The translations under genes and the position numbers were made by a program. DNA of 64,000 bases, from positions 248,001-312,000 of the forward strand of contig NW_023501060.1 of the NCBI RefSeq assembly GCF_014066305.1. The letters run 5' to 3'. This DNA is from Letharia columbiana. Taxonomy: Eukaryota > Ascomycota > Lecanoromycetes > Lecanorales > Parmeliaceae. The notes beneath the pieces are model-generated. The model had not been told where the DNA came from. It saw nothing but the letters and a program-made list of their open reading frames with translations, and made no database searches. Positions 1-11,636 of the stretch are shown one piece after another; the stretch's first letter is position 1; each line of letters opens with the position of its first letter.

Positions 1-373
1 CGGACATTCAGCCCTATGATTCGCGACTTCTTGAGATTCTGAGCGCGTCGGTCTTGGAGATCAGCATCTTGTCAATATCGATATTCTCTATCTCTAATTC
101 TCAGCCTGTTTTTCTGATTTTCATGAGGCTGATTGTACAGAGCAGCGCGCCTTCTATTTCACGTCTACCTCTCAAGTGAGCTTGACTGCTAGATCCTGGA
201 TTACTGCAAACCATTTCTCCATGCCGAGTGCCCCTTCTACCGGTACATGCTTCTTGTGCATTTTTCTGTGACCGTTGTGGAAATATTGAAAGAGATGCTG
301 GTGGATCTTCGTCGTAAATTCTCAGCTTCGTTGCGCCTTCAGAACCAGATCAGGTACGAAACAAGAGCGCGTC
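1..373. other. Region upstream of CDC45
   Basis: No gene is supported here. One frame stays open from the window edge to a TGA near 176 (Ile/Ser-rich), which could be the tail of a gene lying outside the window or chance. The rest is taken as 5' flank of CDC45. Confidence 0.4.
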
Positions 374-3023
374 ATGTACCTCCCACGCAATCTGATCTCC
401 CACCTCTACCAACATCTCCAACGGAACAATCACCCTCTGTCACCCCCTGTCCTAATCTTAGTCGCACTAGAGCCCGATGCTCTCTGCGCCTGTCGAATAC
501 TCACAGCGCTCCTCAAACGCGACTACATACTGCACAAGATCCAACCCATCTCCGGCTATGGGGATCTTACACAAGCGGGGAGAACCATGGTGCAGCCCAT
601 GAAGATACAACAAGGTGGGAGCGGAGGGGTGGTGGTATGTCTCGGTGTAGGGGGACTCGTCGATATGTCAAGTGAACTCGGACTGGACTCGGGTGACCCA
701 GGAGAAGACTTGTCCGGAGGCGTCGAAGTATGGCTCATTGACGCGCGACGGCCGTGGAATCTGGGGAATGTCTTTGAAGGAGATCCAACCGCTGTTGCTC
801 TCCGAGAGATCAGCGGCGATGCTGCGGCAATAAATCCAGTTGTTGATAATGGACGAATACAACCGTCATACAAGCCTGGCCGAGGCGGAATTATAGTGTA
901 TGATGATGGAGATATTGATGAAGAGTTGGGTGCTGAGCGAGAGGCTTACTGCGAACTCACCAGGATGCAAGGCGTAGAGGATTATGGCGAGGACTCTGGT
1001 GACTCAGGCGACGAGAGCGATGTAGTAGATTCAATCGAGGGTGGGCAGCGCTCAAGGAAGCGTAAGTCTTGGTCGGACCGAGATGAGGAGGACGAGGAGA
1101 GTCAAGATGAGAACAGAAGACCTCGTCAAAGGCCGAGAAGTAACTCTGTATGTGTGATCTTCCTTCGTACATTTCTAAAAAACATGCTAACACAAAAAAC
1201 AGAGTGGCTCCATATCTAAATCACCCGGTCGTCACCGCCAAGAGAGCTCAAGAACTGTACGAGGCTCCTCCGAAACGTCACCTCTCCCTCCATTGCAAGC
1301 TTCGTCGCCAGGACCACCGAAAGGACCAACGATAGGATCACTGCGTCGAAAGCTCCTCCGTGATCGTCGAAAGTACACTGCCACTCTCGAGAAGTATTAT
1401 TCGGGTGGTGCGACCTACTCAGAGCCCATCTCATCAATTCTCTACTCCCTGGCTGAGGATCTTGGCCGCGAAGATAACGATCTCCTATGGCATGCCATTG
1501 TTGGGGTCAGCTCGCTGGAACTATACGGGCGAAGCATGACTGGGGTTGGAATATCGACCTCTCTAGATGCTGGTGGCTCAGCGGGCTGGGGAGGCGAACG
1601 AGGGGAACGAATACGGCAAGTACTACGAGACGAAGTCCGCCGATTGAATCCGCCAGATCCTAGCGAAGCATCTCGAGAGAATGGTCGCGGAGAGAGTTCA
1701 GGCGTCATACCCACCACAGCTCGCTCACCCACCGATACTTCAATCCGACTATCTCCTGAACCCCGTTTCCTCATGATCAGACATTGGTCGTTATATGACA
1801 GCATGCTTCATTCTCCCTATTTAGCTTCTCGGTTGCACATATGGAGCGATGTTGGTAGAAAAAGACTGCATAAGCTTCTGGCCAAAATGGGAGTCAGTCT
1901 GAGTCAATGCAAACAGAGCTACACGCACATGGATATGGACCTCAAGCGAGGCTTACGGGAGAGGTTACTAACCTATGCTCCCTTGTATGGACTAGATGGC
2001 TTAGTACCGCCAAGAGCTAGCACTGGTCGTGGAAGAGAAGGCTGGGGTTTCGTAAGAAGCTGGGGCTGGAAAGCATGCTTAAGTGCACAAGACGTCGGCG
2101 TAATAGTTGGAGCGATCCTTGAGGTGGGAAAGTCTGGCGTTGCAGCAGGCGATTCGTCGAGGAACTGGGACCGTGGAAGGGGTGAGCAGAAAGAGCTGGT
2201 GGATGAAGATGGCAAAGCAGAGGGTGAAGAGTGGGTGCGGAGGTTCTGGGAGGCGTATGATGCTCTTGAAAAGTAAGTCAAGATTCTGAGATATCCTTCA
2301 CTTCTACATAATTCTGACTTGTAACACAGCATCGAAGCACTCAAACACGCACTTCCCACTGCCCAGCATCTCCATAAAGCTATCCTCCGCACCGGCACCT
2401 CCCTCATCGAAAAGCGCCAAATTCGCCATCTACGCGCTTTCCGAATGGCTGTCGTCAAAGAGGGCCCCGATGTCCAGATGTTCACCCATCCAGCAGCTCT
2501 AACCAAACTCGCCCTCTGGGTTGGCGAAGCTATTGCCGAACAGGAGCGAGATCAACGCGGCAAGATAAGGAAAGATGGCTGGGGCACTCCCCTCGTCTTG
2601 GCTAGTCTCAACGAGGCCAGGGGCGTATTCGTGGTCGTCGGCACAGGGGGAGGTGGCGGCGTAGTCGACTTCGCAGCTCGAGCTAAGCGAAAATCGAGGT
2701 TGGAGGAGAAAGCAATGGCTCGAGCCGCTAAGCTCGCCGAGAAGGAGCGGAAACGGCAGGAGAGAGAGGAGAGGGAAGAAAACGACGGCGAGCAAGAAAG
2801 CGAAGAAGAGGATGACGACGAGGATGAAAGCGATGACGATGATGATGACGATGCTGGGAATGGTTATGGGAAGAACCGATTTGGTAATGCGTTTGAGGAA
2901 GTTGCCCAAGAGACCAATGCCAGAGTCAGGATTGACAGCTTCGAGCATTGCGTTGTCGAGGTCAAGAAGGAGGATCTGGGTGGCTTTCTGGAAAATTTGA
3001 GCGTGAAAGCTGTGGTTGGCTGA
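374..3023 (+). CDS. CDC45: DNA replication initiation factor Cdc45
   Basis: Cdc45 is the CMG helicase subunit that joins Mcm2-7 and GINS at replication origins in the nucleus. The model is join(374..1147,1203..2272,2330..3023), giving 845 aa, close to the usual fungal length. The introns run GTATGT..CAG (55 bp) and GTAAGT..CAG (57 bp), and the frame is continuous across both. The N-terminus begins MYLPRNLISHLYQHL and continues through PVLILVALEPDALCACRIL, the family's most conserved stretch (DHH-phosphoesterase-like fold without catalysis). An acidic/basic low-complexity linker lies around residues 225-260. The middle has the conserved type of segment with SLYDSMLHSPYLASRL, and the C-terminal part carries FRMAVVKEGPDVQMFTHP, a family hallmark. 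Lys/Glu- and Asp-rich tracts lie near residues 740-790. The start is the first ATG of the conserved N-terminus. No break is seen. Confidence 0.96.
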
Positions 3024-3758
3024 TCCAGAGACAAGGATGGATTGGTAATGCATAGGCTGGTGTTCTTGCAAGCGAGCATCTGTTTTTTGGCTTCCATTGA
3101 GCTTGCTGAGAGCCATGCTGTATAGGAAAACGGACATACACAATATGTACATGAAACCCGGCCACGATAGCCTCCTACCCATAACCGTGCTTCTCAGGTC
3201 ATTCAATGCCCCACATTGAGACCCTGCGGTCTGAGGACAGTGCTGTTGTGACAAAGAAATGCAGAGAAAGTGTAACAGACTCACACCTTTTCACACCAAT
3301 TCCCTCTCCTACTCGCAACCACCACCTCTTGCACCACCCTGCGAGACTCATCAATATACCATTTTACTGTCTAATGCACATGCTAAATGCAACACCCTGA
3401 ATCATCCAGTTGCAGCCTGTCCGGCGACCATCCCCCTTTGTTTACCTTTTTCGTTTACATCCAACCGCACTATTCGCCCCGACGATAATCTGACCAGGCT
3501 AGACAGATACAACACCAGCAATCTATTTCCCTCTGACAGAATGATCCCTTCCTCTTCATCATCACCTGCTGCCATCGATACCAGAGCATCTGTGTCGCAC
3601 CTGGCATCAGCTTTCCGCATCTCATCATTACTCTTCTCATCTCAGCGCCACCCTACGCTTCAAAACACACAACACCATTCACCAAACTCCCGCAAGGTAC
3701 CCTCCCCCTTCCTCCCCCTTCCATCCCACCCTCTAACCCTTTCTCCCTCTCAGCAAAG

Positions 3759-4298
3759 ATGCCCGTCCTCCTCTTCCCCCACGCCGCCTACTTCCTCCTC
3801 AAAGCCTACCGCCCCGTCAAGGACCCCCTTACAGGTCGCATCACCTACCAGCACGTCGGGCTCGAATGGATCAAACGCGACCTTTATGATCCCGTGCAGA
3901 GAGAGCAGGCGCATAATTACTACCTTTCGTTGTGTTCCGAGGTGAGAAGATTCGATCGATCCATTTATCCATTTTACCTTACAGAGGAAGAAGAAGAAGA
4001 AGAAGAAGAAGATGATGATGATGATGATGATGATGATGACAATTTTTGGTGTGCTGATGTGGTTATGTGTGTGTAGGTTAGTCAGGAGGATAGAGATAGG
4101 CTGGCGAGCGAGTGGGCGGATATTCGGCACGCGAGGGAGGCGGAGGAGGAGGAGGAAGTGGAGAGGGAGAGGAGGATCGACGCGTTGGTCGAGGAGAGTG
4201 AGGGCGTGGCGTGGAATATTGCGAAAGTGGAGAAGGGGTTGAGGATTGCTGGGGGGAAGAAGACGGGGGAGGGGATGGATGTGGTGAGGGGTGATTGA
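3759..4298 (+). CDS. Small conserved-looking protein, function unknown
   Basis: The model is join(3759..3941,4077..4298), encoding 134 aa. The first exon is globular in composition, with a hydrophobic start (VLLFPHAAYFLLKAYRP) and motifs such as DPLTGRITYQHVGLEWIKR. The second exon continues in frame with an acidic helical stretch (EAEEEEEVERERRID) and a Gly/Lys-rich tail. The splice sites are GTGAGA and TGTAG, and the joined frame has no stop. The intron is 135 bp, longer than its neighbours, because it holds GAA and GAT triplet runs. I do not recognise the family. Codon bias shifts strongly to GGG/GCG-type codons in exon 2. It lies about 740 bp downstream of CDC45 on the same strand with its own leader. 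Confidence 0.7.
3985..4041 (+). repeat. GAA/GAT triplet microsatellite inside an intron
   Basis: About eight GAA-type triplets are followed by about ten GAT triplets within the single intron of the 134-aa gene. If the intron were retained, the run would encode poly-Glu/poly-Asp in the same frame as exon 1. Confidence 0.85.
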
Positions 4299-5053
4299 TT
4301 GGTGTCATGGACGGATGGGGGTGTATTCGAAGGGAGGGAAGGGAAGGGAAGGCAAAGGGGGATTGTGGAATAGCTTGCTGAGATAGATGATCGAAGGGGA
4401 GTAGTGCTTAATCAAGGGCTCACTCAATTTGCTTGAAAACAGCATAGATATCGCCACTGGAGCTAGGAATGAGGTTGAAAGCTCTCGGTATGAAGCCCAG
4501 AATGCCAAGACCAGTCACGTACCAAAGTGGCCATCTTCGCCGTCGGGCAACCGAACGGATGTCAGCATATCGGGGCTTCCTGTTCAAATGGCATCTCTGA
4601 TACGGAGCCCTCGACGATGTTGCTACACTCGGGTTGGCATAGGTGATTTGATAGGACTTGGCGCATGCACGAACCCTCACAAGGGTCAAGTAGGCTTTTC
4701 GGTCTTCTCGAATAGTTAGTGCTGCCGGGATGCGAGTTGCGGGGTGTGTCAAAGAGCAAACAAGCAAACAATCATTTTGCCATTTTTGATTGTTTGATAT
4801 GGGTCCTCGGTCTAAAGAAATGTGTCTGAAACCACACAACAGGACCCGATCAGCGGAACTCGACATCGCGATCTCGGGTTTTCAAACGTTAATTTTGCTT
4901 CCGAAAAGACGAAAAGGCAAACCTCAGTCAGCGAATAGAGTATTGGCAAACAACCCAACTCACGTATAATAACAGCAGGGACCTCTCCAACCCTTCGTCT
5001 CCAGACATCCTCAGCATTACTATCTCAGGCCTACATCTCACATTCAAATCACA
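4299..5053. other. Intergenic region
   Basis: Only short overlapping open frames on both strands are present, without domains or a convincing splice structure. The region probably holds the 3' UTR of the 134-aa gene and the promoter of the following charged protein. Confidence 0.5.
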
Positions 5054-5422
5054 ATGTCTGGGAATCCATCCGAAAACACCGGGGACCCCTCCGGACACAA
5101 TGCTCCCCCCGGCGTTAAAAAGCCCCCTCAGTGGCTGATCGACGTCAACTGGATGACCAACCATTTGGCTGTCGAGGAACGAGATCGAGAGTGGGAGAAA
5201 CAGAAAGAGGCGGAAGAGAAACGCAGGAAGGAGGAGATGGAAGCCGAGAGGCAAGAGCGAGAGAGGGAGCAGAAGAGAGATGCGAAATGGAGACGCAGAA
5301 AGGCGGAGAAGGAAGCCGAGAGGCGAGATCAAGAGAGGAAGGAAAAGAAAGAGGCGGAAGAGAAACGCAGAAACGAGAAGAAGGAAGACGGTGCAAGCAT
5401 CAAACAAGAGGAAGTCGAATGA
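5054..5422 (+). CDS. Charged coiled-coil protein, unknown
   Basis: This is a single exon of 122 aa. The first 45 residues are Pro/Gly/Asn-rich with a short motif PPQWLIDVNWMTNHLA. Residues 50-118 are almost entirely Glu, Lys, Arg and Gln with Ala spacers, predicted as one long charged helix or coiled coil. The strand choice rests on the Met start preceded by CAAATCACA, a plausible fungal start context, and on the sensible N-terminal part; the opposite-strand frames are Ser/Pro/Leu shadows. No enzyme motif is visible. The function cannot be given. It could be a fragment of a larger nuclear scaffold protein. Confidence 0.55.
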   Translation: MSGNPSENTGDPSGHNAPPGVKKPPQWLIDVNWMTNHLAVEERDREWEKQKEAEEKRRKEEMEAERQEREREQKRDAKWRRRKAEKEAERRDQERKEKKEAEEKRRNEKKEDGASIKQEEVE

Positions 5423-5758
5423 GGCGCTTGATCCGGTGCCCCATAGTTGCAGCAAGGTATGAATTTGTGCCTCATTGCTTGCTGAGAGGAGAGCTCAAAT
5501 GCTGTTAGAGGCTAAGGAAGGGACTTTCCGGTGGCGACAAGGTCTGCCATTTCAACAGTCCGTACCAAAGTACATGGGAGCATCATGGGTCCAAGTAATG
5601 CACTTTTGCCGTCGATCAATAGGCTCAATAACTATGCACGTGGTCAATAATACATTTCTGGCATGCCTCCTGACGGCAGAACCACAGGTCTATAGCCCTT
5701 TGTATCGTTGCTCATCAACGGTCATCATCCATGATCATCCATCTTCCCCCTAGGCAGC
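5423..5758. other. Intergenic between convergent genes
   Basis: This is the presumed 3' UTR space between the charged protein on the plus strand and the CCDC124-type gene on the minus strand. No other feature is seen. Confidence 0.5.
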
Positions 5759-6537
5759 TCACCGTGCCGCCAACCTCGCCTCTACCTTATCCCTCTCCTG
5801 GTCTTTCATCTCCCTCAGCTCCTCCTTCGTAGTGTCAAACCTCGCGTTCGCCTGGTTGAACGGATTCTCCGGACTCCGCTCAAACTCCTTTCGAATCATA
5901 TCCTCCCTCTGCTTCTTCCTTAGCCCCTTATGCTCTTCCTCCAACTCGGGCATGCGTCGGGCCTCGTACGCCGCATACGCAGCCTTGAATCTTCTCTCCG
6001 GATGTCTGTCGATCTTTTCCGAAGGGTTGGCGGAGGCGAGGGAGAGGGCGTCGAGGGCGTTGTCGATACCGGTGGCGTTGAGGGCCGGGTTGCCTTTTGA
6101 GATAGAGGATGAGGGTTCGTCGTCGTCGAGTGAGGAGAGGTCGAGGCCTTTAGTCTTTTTGACTGCGGTTTTGGTGTTTTTGGGTGTGGGGCGGGCGTCT
6201 TTCTCTTCAGCGGCGAGGAGGGCATCTTTCTCCGCTTTTTTACGCGCTGCCTCTTGCTTCTTTGCTTCGGCTTCCTCTCTGTAAGTATGGTTAGATTGAA
6301 TCGAGGGCGGAGGGAGAGGTGTGTACTTCTTAGCGTTGGATTTTGCGCCTTTGCCCCATTCCTGATCTTCAGAGGCTGCTTTCTTCGCACCCTCAGCTGT
6401 GGCTTTTTGGTTTGTTACTTCGGCTTTCTGAAGGGGCGATCAGCTACCAGGCCCTCAATGGACAAAGCAACGCAGCATCGGACCTTTGCATTGCCGGCAG
6501 CCTTTTTGCTATTCTCTCCCGCCTGCTTCTTGGGCAT
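5759..6537 (-). CDS. CCDC124/Oxs1-family coiled-coil protein (DUF1014)
   Basis: Homologue of human CCDC124 and fission yeast Oxs1, ribosome- and stress-associated proteins. The model is complement(join(5759..6278,6327..6427,6484..6537)), encoding 224 aa. The N-terminus (MPKKQAGENSKKAAGNAK) and the Lys/Ala/Glu coiled-coil part through about residue 90 match the family layout. The C-terminal conserved block starts with HPERRFKAAYAAYEARRMP and includes IRKEFERSPENPFNQ, the diagnostic DUF1014 stretch. Intron 2 (48 bp, GTACAC..CAG) is clear. Intron 1 (56 bp) has a rarer GTCCGA donor but joins the frame exactly and has a CTGAT branch site. The gene is convergent with the upstream charged-protein gene. 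Confidence 0.9.
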
Positions 6538-6896
6538 ACTGGATCTTGTCGGCGGCAGACTCCTCGAGCCGTGACGCCCAGTCTTTCGAGTCTGAGGGCC
6601 CCGTGGTAGTGAGAAAATCAGTATCTAGGTTGTAGGGTATCTACGAGAGTCGAAGGGTCAAGTTTTAATTGGTGGAGCCGCTTCGTCCCCATCAAAACAT
6701 CATCGAGCGCCAAGGCCAAAGCCCTAAGGCTCTTAGGGCTCCATTTCTAGCGGCTGCTTCAGAGGTGGTAATGGCATAATGTTCCACTCGTACGAGTACC
6801 ACCAAACTTCATGATACCCAGAAGTCCGTTCTGTCAAATCAGGTCTCTGTCTGTCGGACGTCTTATAGATACTAGTGCTCTAAAGTCACATCAATC
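6538..6896. other. Intergenic region
   Basis: This is the 5' flank of the CCDC124-type gene. No gene or repeat is seen. Confidence 0.45.
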
Positions 6897-7180
6897 ATGG
6901 TGGGGTTCTCCGATCTCTCCGACGAGCTCTCCTCATGATATGGGATTTCGTTGAATTGGATGATATTTACATCTTTTCTACAGTCTCTAAAAAAGTCGAC
7001 TTTCTAACCCACGAGCTACTGCGCGAGCACTGCAGGCTCGCTTTCAAAAGCGCAACTTACCATTTTCAGGCTACTCTATGTAAGAGCAAGCTTCGTATCC
7101 GTCAATGCGGGGATGACGTTCAAATGCCAGGCTCAATGGAGCGTATCTCAAGGAATCACGCAGGTCACTTTAGCTAAACG
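6897..7180 (+). pseudogene. F-box gene fragment, frameshifted
   Basis: An ATG at 6897 begins a short peptide ending in LSDELSS and is stopped by TGA at 6936. One base over, the frame starting at 6935 continues as MIWDFVELDDIYIFSTVSK, followed by LTHELLREHC. Together they read like an F-box start of the type '(F)SDLPDELLLMIWDFV..DDIYNFS'. A shift of the frame inside the F-box and the lack of any downstream LRR or substrate domain indicate a truncated relic. The region after 7180 gives no continuation. F-box identification is from the motif pattern only. Confidence 0.5.
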
Positions 7181-7280
7181 CTTCGTCGACATAACTCCCC
7201 ATTCATTAATTAAAGACGCTTTGACCGTCCGAAACTTCCAAATACCAAGACAAGAAAAAACGTTAAGTATCGTTTCCCAA

Positions 7281-8408
7281 TCACTGGATGGGATCGCCAG
7301 CTGCATCGGACGTAGTTGACCAAGTCTGCTGCTGCAACCCCGCCGGGAATCCCGATGTGTCGAATCCTCCACCACCGCTATTACCATTGTAGTATCCGTC
7401 TCCCACTCCTCCGCCGCCGCCGCCGCCGCCGCCGAGAACCTGATTAGCAACATTCGCAACTTTGGCCATGCCAGAGAGCACTTTTGGCAGACTCGTACCG
7501 GAGGCAGAAGACCCTCGCGCTGGCGAGCGCACCAGTGATTGCATCACGGCGGATTGCATGTTGGGCATATTTGAAGTCACGACTCCGAACCTCTCTCCGT
7601 GTCCGTCCGGGCACAAGCCTTCAGCCGCGCCACTCTTCATGACGAGCATGTACAAGGGATCGTCGACATCGCCGCTCGCGGAGATCGAGTTGTATGTGGA
7701 TAAGGAGAGGTACTGTTCCTCTTCGTCAGTAAAATGATCGAAATGTCCGATGTGAGGCATCCGCCTCGGTCCGTAGAAGATCGACCAAGAATATGTCACC
7801 TACATGAACGTTCCCAAGACTGGGCATGCCCGCAAGCAATTTCTCAAGACCTGGGAACCTGCCCCTCAAACTCCGCAAGCCGGACCCATCAGTATTGATG
7901 ATGACGAACGAATCGTCTATCCCCAGAGTGACCAGTCGGGTGCGATGCGTTCCGAAGCTGTTCAAGCGGGCCGCAAGGGCATCCAGAACTCCGCACCACT
8001 GCATCTTGTTTTTGTCTTTGACGACATAGCTTCCCTTTGGTCCCAGCGTAACCATTGTCGTACGGATGTCGTGTTCCACGAAGCCTTTAGCGTTGGTTGA
8101 GAGCCATTTTGTCAAGTGGAAAGGGAGTCCGTGGTTCATGCAGTATGTCTTGTTATCGTTGTCAAGGTAGCCGATATAGTAAGAACCAGACGGACCGATG
8201 ACCAATTCATAGATGTTCTTGATAGGGAGGCTGTTTCGTGAAGAGATTCTCGACGGCCGCAGGTAAATTGTGACTATGGTAGTCCTTGTCAGTCCTTCGC
8301 ATTCTTGGCATACAAAGAGAAATAAGCTTTGACGAACCGAGTCCATTTTGTCGGACAATTACACAGATAGCTATTCTCGGGCCCAAAGGCAAAGCATACA
8401 TTCGACAT
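7281..8408 (-). pseudogene. LGP-repeat protein gene with two apparent +1 frameshifts
   Basis: The first exon (complement, from 8408) encodes MSNVCFAFGPENSYLCNCP and is joined over a 64-bp intron (8274..8337, GTTCGT..TAG) to HNLPAAVENLF. The frame then shifts by one extra base near 8230 to give IKNIYELVIGPSGSYYIGY, and by one more near 7808 to reach TYSWSIFYGPRRMPHIG. Three copies of a motif like 'LVxLGPxGSYxV' are seen (FAFGPENSY, VIGPSGSYY, TLGPKGSYV, with a fourth weaker LGIDDSF), suggesting a beta-repeat fold. The last 80 residues are low-complexity with a poly-Gly run from CCG triplets. I believe this is a fungal-only family without assigned function. Either a recent pseudogene or sequence errors; neither insertion lies in a long homopolymer. 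Confidence 0.6.
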
Positions 8409-10121
8409 GGTGAAGACAAAAAACCTTCAAATATGCGAAAACTGCAAGAGAAGATAGTGCTGAACTTATACTTGAGTCACTCCCGCCGAGAGAAAAAAGT
8501 CTGTGTGACACGAGAAGAACTTTGAAGTCCTCAGGATAATGCATACCTTTATAATGAGGCTATAACCCACACTGACCCTCCTCGGCACAAGGCTGAACGA
8601 CACCATCACCACATCAAGCCAAGCCTGGGGACGCCACCTCAGCGTCCAGACGCATGTCACCAATATCAATATACAGCTAGAGCTGGTGAGATTTTAGTAA
8701 GAAAAAGACAAGCAGTAGCAAGTATCGTGCTATCGCGCTTTCATGAAGTTATCATCTCCTTTGTGGAAATCTGACGAGGCACTTCACTTCGGCCTAGTCG
8801 CTTAATCCTCGAAACCTCGAGAGCGGAGGGTCGTGGCCTGGCAAATGCTTGAGCCTCTTTCTTTATTTCAACAATGTACCTGGAAAGGTCCTGTCCCCTA
8901 ACCTACTATAGGCAGAGCTGCGATATGCACGTTCGCCTCCTGCTTTCTCAAAGAAGTGGAGTACAGTCACGGGATAGGTTTCTCGGTCAAAGTAACGCGG
9001 TGGATTACTGACGGATGTTGTGATCTTGGAGTCGTTTCGTAATGAAGAATGGAGGGTGGGCCAAAGCGAGCTAACGCCACAGGCTTAGCGAATGCAGCCA
9101 TCTTGCCAATTCAGGCTGCTTACGCTGCGCCCTATGTCGTACAGGCAGCAATTAAAGGCTTCTTTCAGCTTGCTTTCCAACGAACGAAAGCGGAGATGGT
9201 GAATTATACCGTCGCTTTGGAAGCTGAAACTCTTTACCTTCTTATCAAATGTGCAAGGAACCGGAAATCGAAGCGGGATTGTGAAGGACGAGAACTTGAA
9301 GACAGTGGATTAGTAATCTGTGTACAGGAGAGGAGGGGCGCCTTTATCGATCTGAGTCTAAACTGTTCACAGGGAATTGTAAAGAGGGAGAGATTTATGG
9401 AGGGTTCCTAAAAGTAGATGCAGGTCTTATATACAACTTTATGAGCAGACTTTAGATGAGCTTGGGGGTATCTGTGATAGCGAGAAGACGGATGCCGAAG
9501 TCGAAGGAGAAGACGTCGGAATACGCGCAGATGGTTCTGTCTGCCCAACTTAACTTTATTATGATGCATAGAGGTCAGAGATGTTAGAAGTGACATACGA
9601 CGGGGTTGAGGGACTGGCCTGTGTTGCGATATCTCAGAGCAAAGTTATTCCCAGATACCATCGCCGGCGCCGAATTCGCTCTTCCTCTCATCCGACCTAC
9701 GGCCGGAAACACATCGTCTACTTCACTTGAAGGTTATCGAAGAAGAGGCCGATGGTCAGCCGTCAACCAAGAAGTTGAAGAGCAGAACAAAAAAGAATTC
9801 AAACAACGAGTCCGCCGCAGGATATGACTAGGAAAAGACACATCCTACCCAGCGACTATCCGTATGGAGAGCTCGACGACAAGTGTACTCTGCGGTGGAA
9901 ATCTCGGTCATACGCTCTCTTAGAGCATACTACGGCATCATCACGGCCTGCGTGGGTGAAGTCGCAGTCGCCATTGGCCTTGCCCCTGCTCGTTCTGCCG
10001 ACATGACCACTAAAGCGGATGCCGGTTGCAGCAGATCCGCGTATGCGCCAAAGTACATATACCCTTCACTGCGTCCTGCGCTGCGGTGGTCTCAATCCAC
10101 GGTCATCATCGGGCGCCAAGA
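8409..10121. other. Region without a supported gene
   Basis: Several open frames exist, for example 9049..9411 plus (120 aa, Ala-rich then basic) and a Lys/Ser-rich frame near 9730-9828, but none shows a recognised domain or a consistent exon structure. The basic tail near 9780-9828 (KKLKSRTKKNSNN in one frame) looks like a nuclear-protein C-terminus and may be a gene remnant. Confidence 0.35.
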
Positions 10122-10655
10122 ATGATTTTACAAACTCTCCCACTATTTGCATTGATAGCTACTTGTTTCACCCTTTCTATACCTCTAGAAGCCTCAGCCG
10201 TGCGACTCCCATTACACTTACAGAACGAGACGATACCGTCATCACCGGCCAACGCGACGAACGCCGGCCTGGGCACATGGCCCGATACTCCCTTTAATAG
10301 GCACCTCGGCTGGGACACCGGCATCGAAATCATCAGTTGCACACCCGCTTCCCCTGCAGACCCTACTTCCGAAATGGGTGTTCTCGAAGGAATCAGCATC
10401 ATCGGCGCGAAAGCTCGCTCCCAGAGTCGCCTGGCTCTCATTGAAAACTTCCACGAGGACAGTGGCCCCGTGACGTTTGATTTCCATGCAACAGAAGATC
10501 TTTTTCGCGGATCAGACGTTGGCAAGATTCTCGATGTACTCTGGGAGATGACAAACCAGTATGGAAAGGGCGGAGTCTATGGATGTCTTGTCATGGAGGA
10601 TATCCACACTGCATATTTCAATCTTGCACTCAAGAAAGTGGCTGTGGCGAAGTGA
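10122..10655 (+). CDS. Small secreted protein, unknown
   Basis: This is a single exon of 177 aa. The chosen ATG gives a classical signal peptide (MILQTLPLFALIATCFTLSI, cleavage probably after the Ala-rich site near residue 26). An upstream in-frame open stretch exists, but starting there would bury the signal. The mature part has few Cys (two visible) and two possible N-glycosylation sites near its start. I do not recognise a domain. It lies about 1 kb upstream of another secreted gene on the same strand. An apoplastic or cell-surface role is only an inference from the signal peptide. Confidence 0.7.
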   Translation: MILQTLPLFALIATCFTLSIPLEASAVRLPLHLQNETIPSSPANATNAGLGTWPDTPFNRHLGWDTGIEIISCTPASPADPTSEMGVLEGISIIGAKARSQSRLALIENFHEDSGPVTFDFHATEDLFRGSDVGKILDVLWEMTNQYGKGGVYGCLVMEDIHTAYFNLALKKVAVAK

Positions 10656-11636
10656 AAAGCGTTTGATTACCGTGTTGGCTACTTCTGGATTTTGAAGTAT
10701 ACAAGGCGTTCCCACGACCCATCATGCCGGCCGCCGGGTCTTACTGCACGAGGTTGGGTCATTTCATGTCAGACTTGAGATAGAGAACTTCATGAGACTC
10801 ATGGTGAAAACTAGAGACCGTAAGATACGTACGCTTTTTGATGTGAAATGATTGGCTCGCGGCACCTTTGGACCTGAGATCGCGAGTTTCCAAAAATCAA
10901 CAGCTACAAAGCCTGGCAGAGAGTTGGCCGGAAAGCAGCCCGAAATCAATTTCCTGCAACAAGCGCACAAGATGCCTCCACCGCGAAAGCTACTGTTACC
11001 TTGCACGGTTCATCCTGGTTGATGGTCCTTTTTTTCTCAGCTTCAATGCAGCTACTCTCACCTTACAAAAGAGGATTGAAAGCGTTCAATGGACTGTGTC
11101 AGGGCGTCGATGTGAGCAAAATCCATTTTTGAGCAGTGACATGCATAGAACTTATCATTCTGCTCGCGAGTTATTACTCGCTAGTGAGAATATAAGGGAA
11201 CCTTGAGTATATCGGCAGCGACATCAGCCACAATTAGCAACCCTCTTGCCTTCTACATGTATAAGTCCACCATGGCTGGTTTTGACCTTTGAATGAACCG
11301 ACATTCAAGACTTACCACTTCTTCTACAGCTTAGGTGGCCCTCACATCCACAGTCGAGTGGACTGGATGACTTGTGCGGATTGTTAAGCGCACGGCAATT
11401 CACACGTGCGACGCTATCGAGGGTCTGCGCCTAAGATACTCCCAAGGCAATGAAACGGGATGGAAATGATTACAAGCGCTTCAAGAATCAACTGAGTAGC
11501 TATCTAAGCGACTGCAACAGCGCCATTTAACCCTATATGCGAAAGAACGGCCACTACACAGAACCTGTTGTCGTCACTGGTCCTCTAGAGCGTACCTTTT
11601 TCCGTTCCCTGCTCCGTGGCGGCATGGAAACTAACC
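10656..11636. other. Intergenic region between two secreted-protein genes
   Basis: There are no open frames of note beyond chance-length ones and no repeats. The proximal 200 bp contains the likely promoter of the five-exon secreted gene. Confidence 0.5.

Noticed and set aside
9049..9411. 120-aa plus-strand frame
   Set aside because: No domain, no splice continuation and no supporting neighbours; probably chance.
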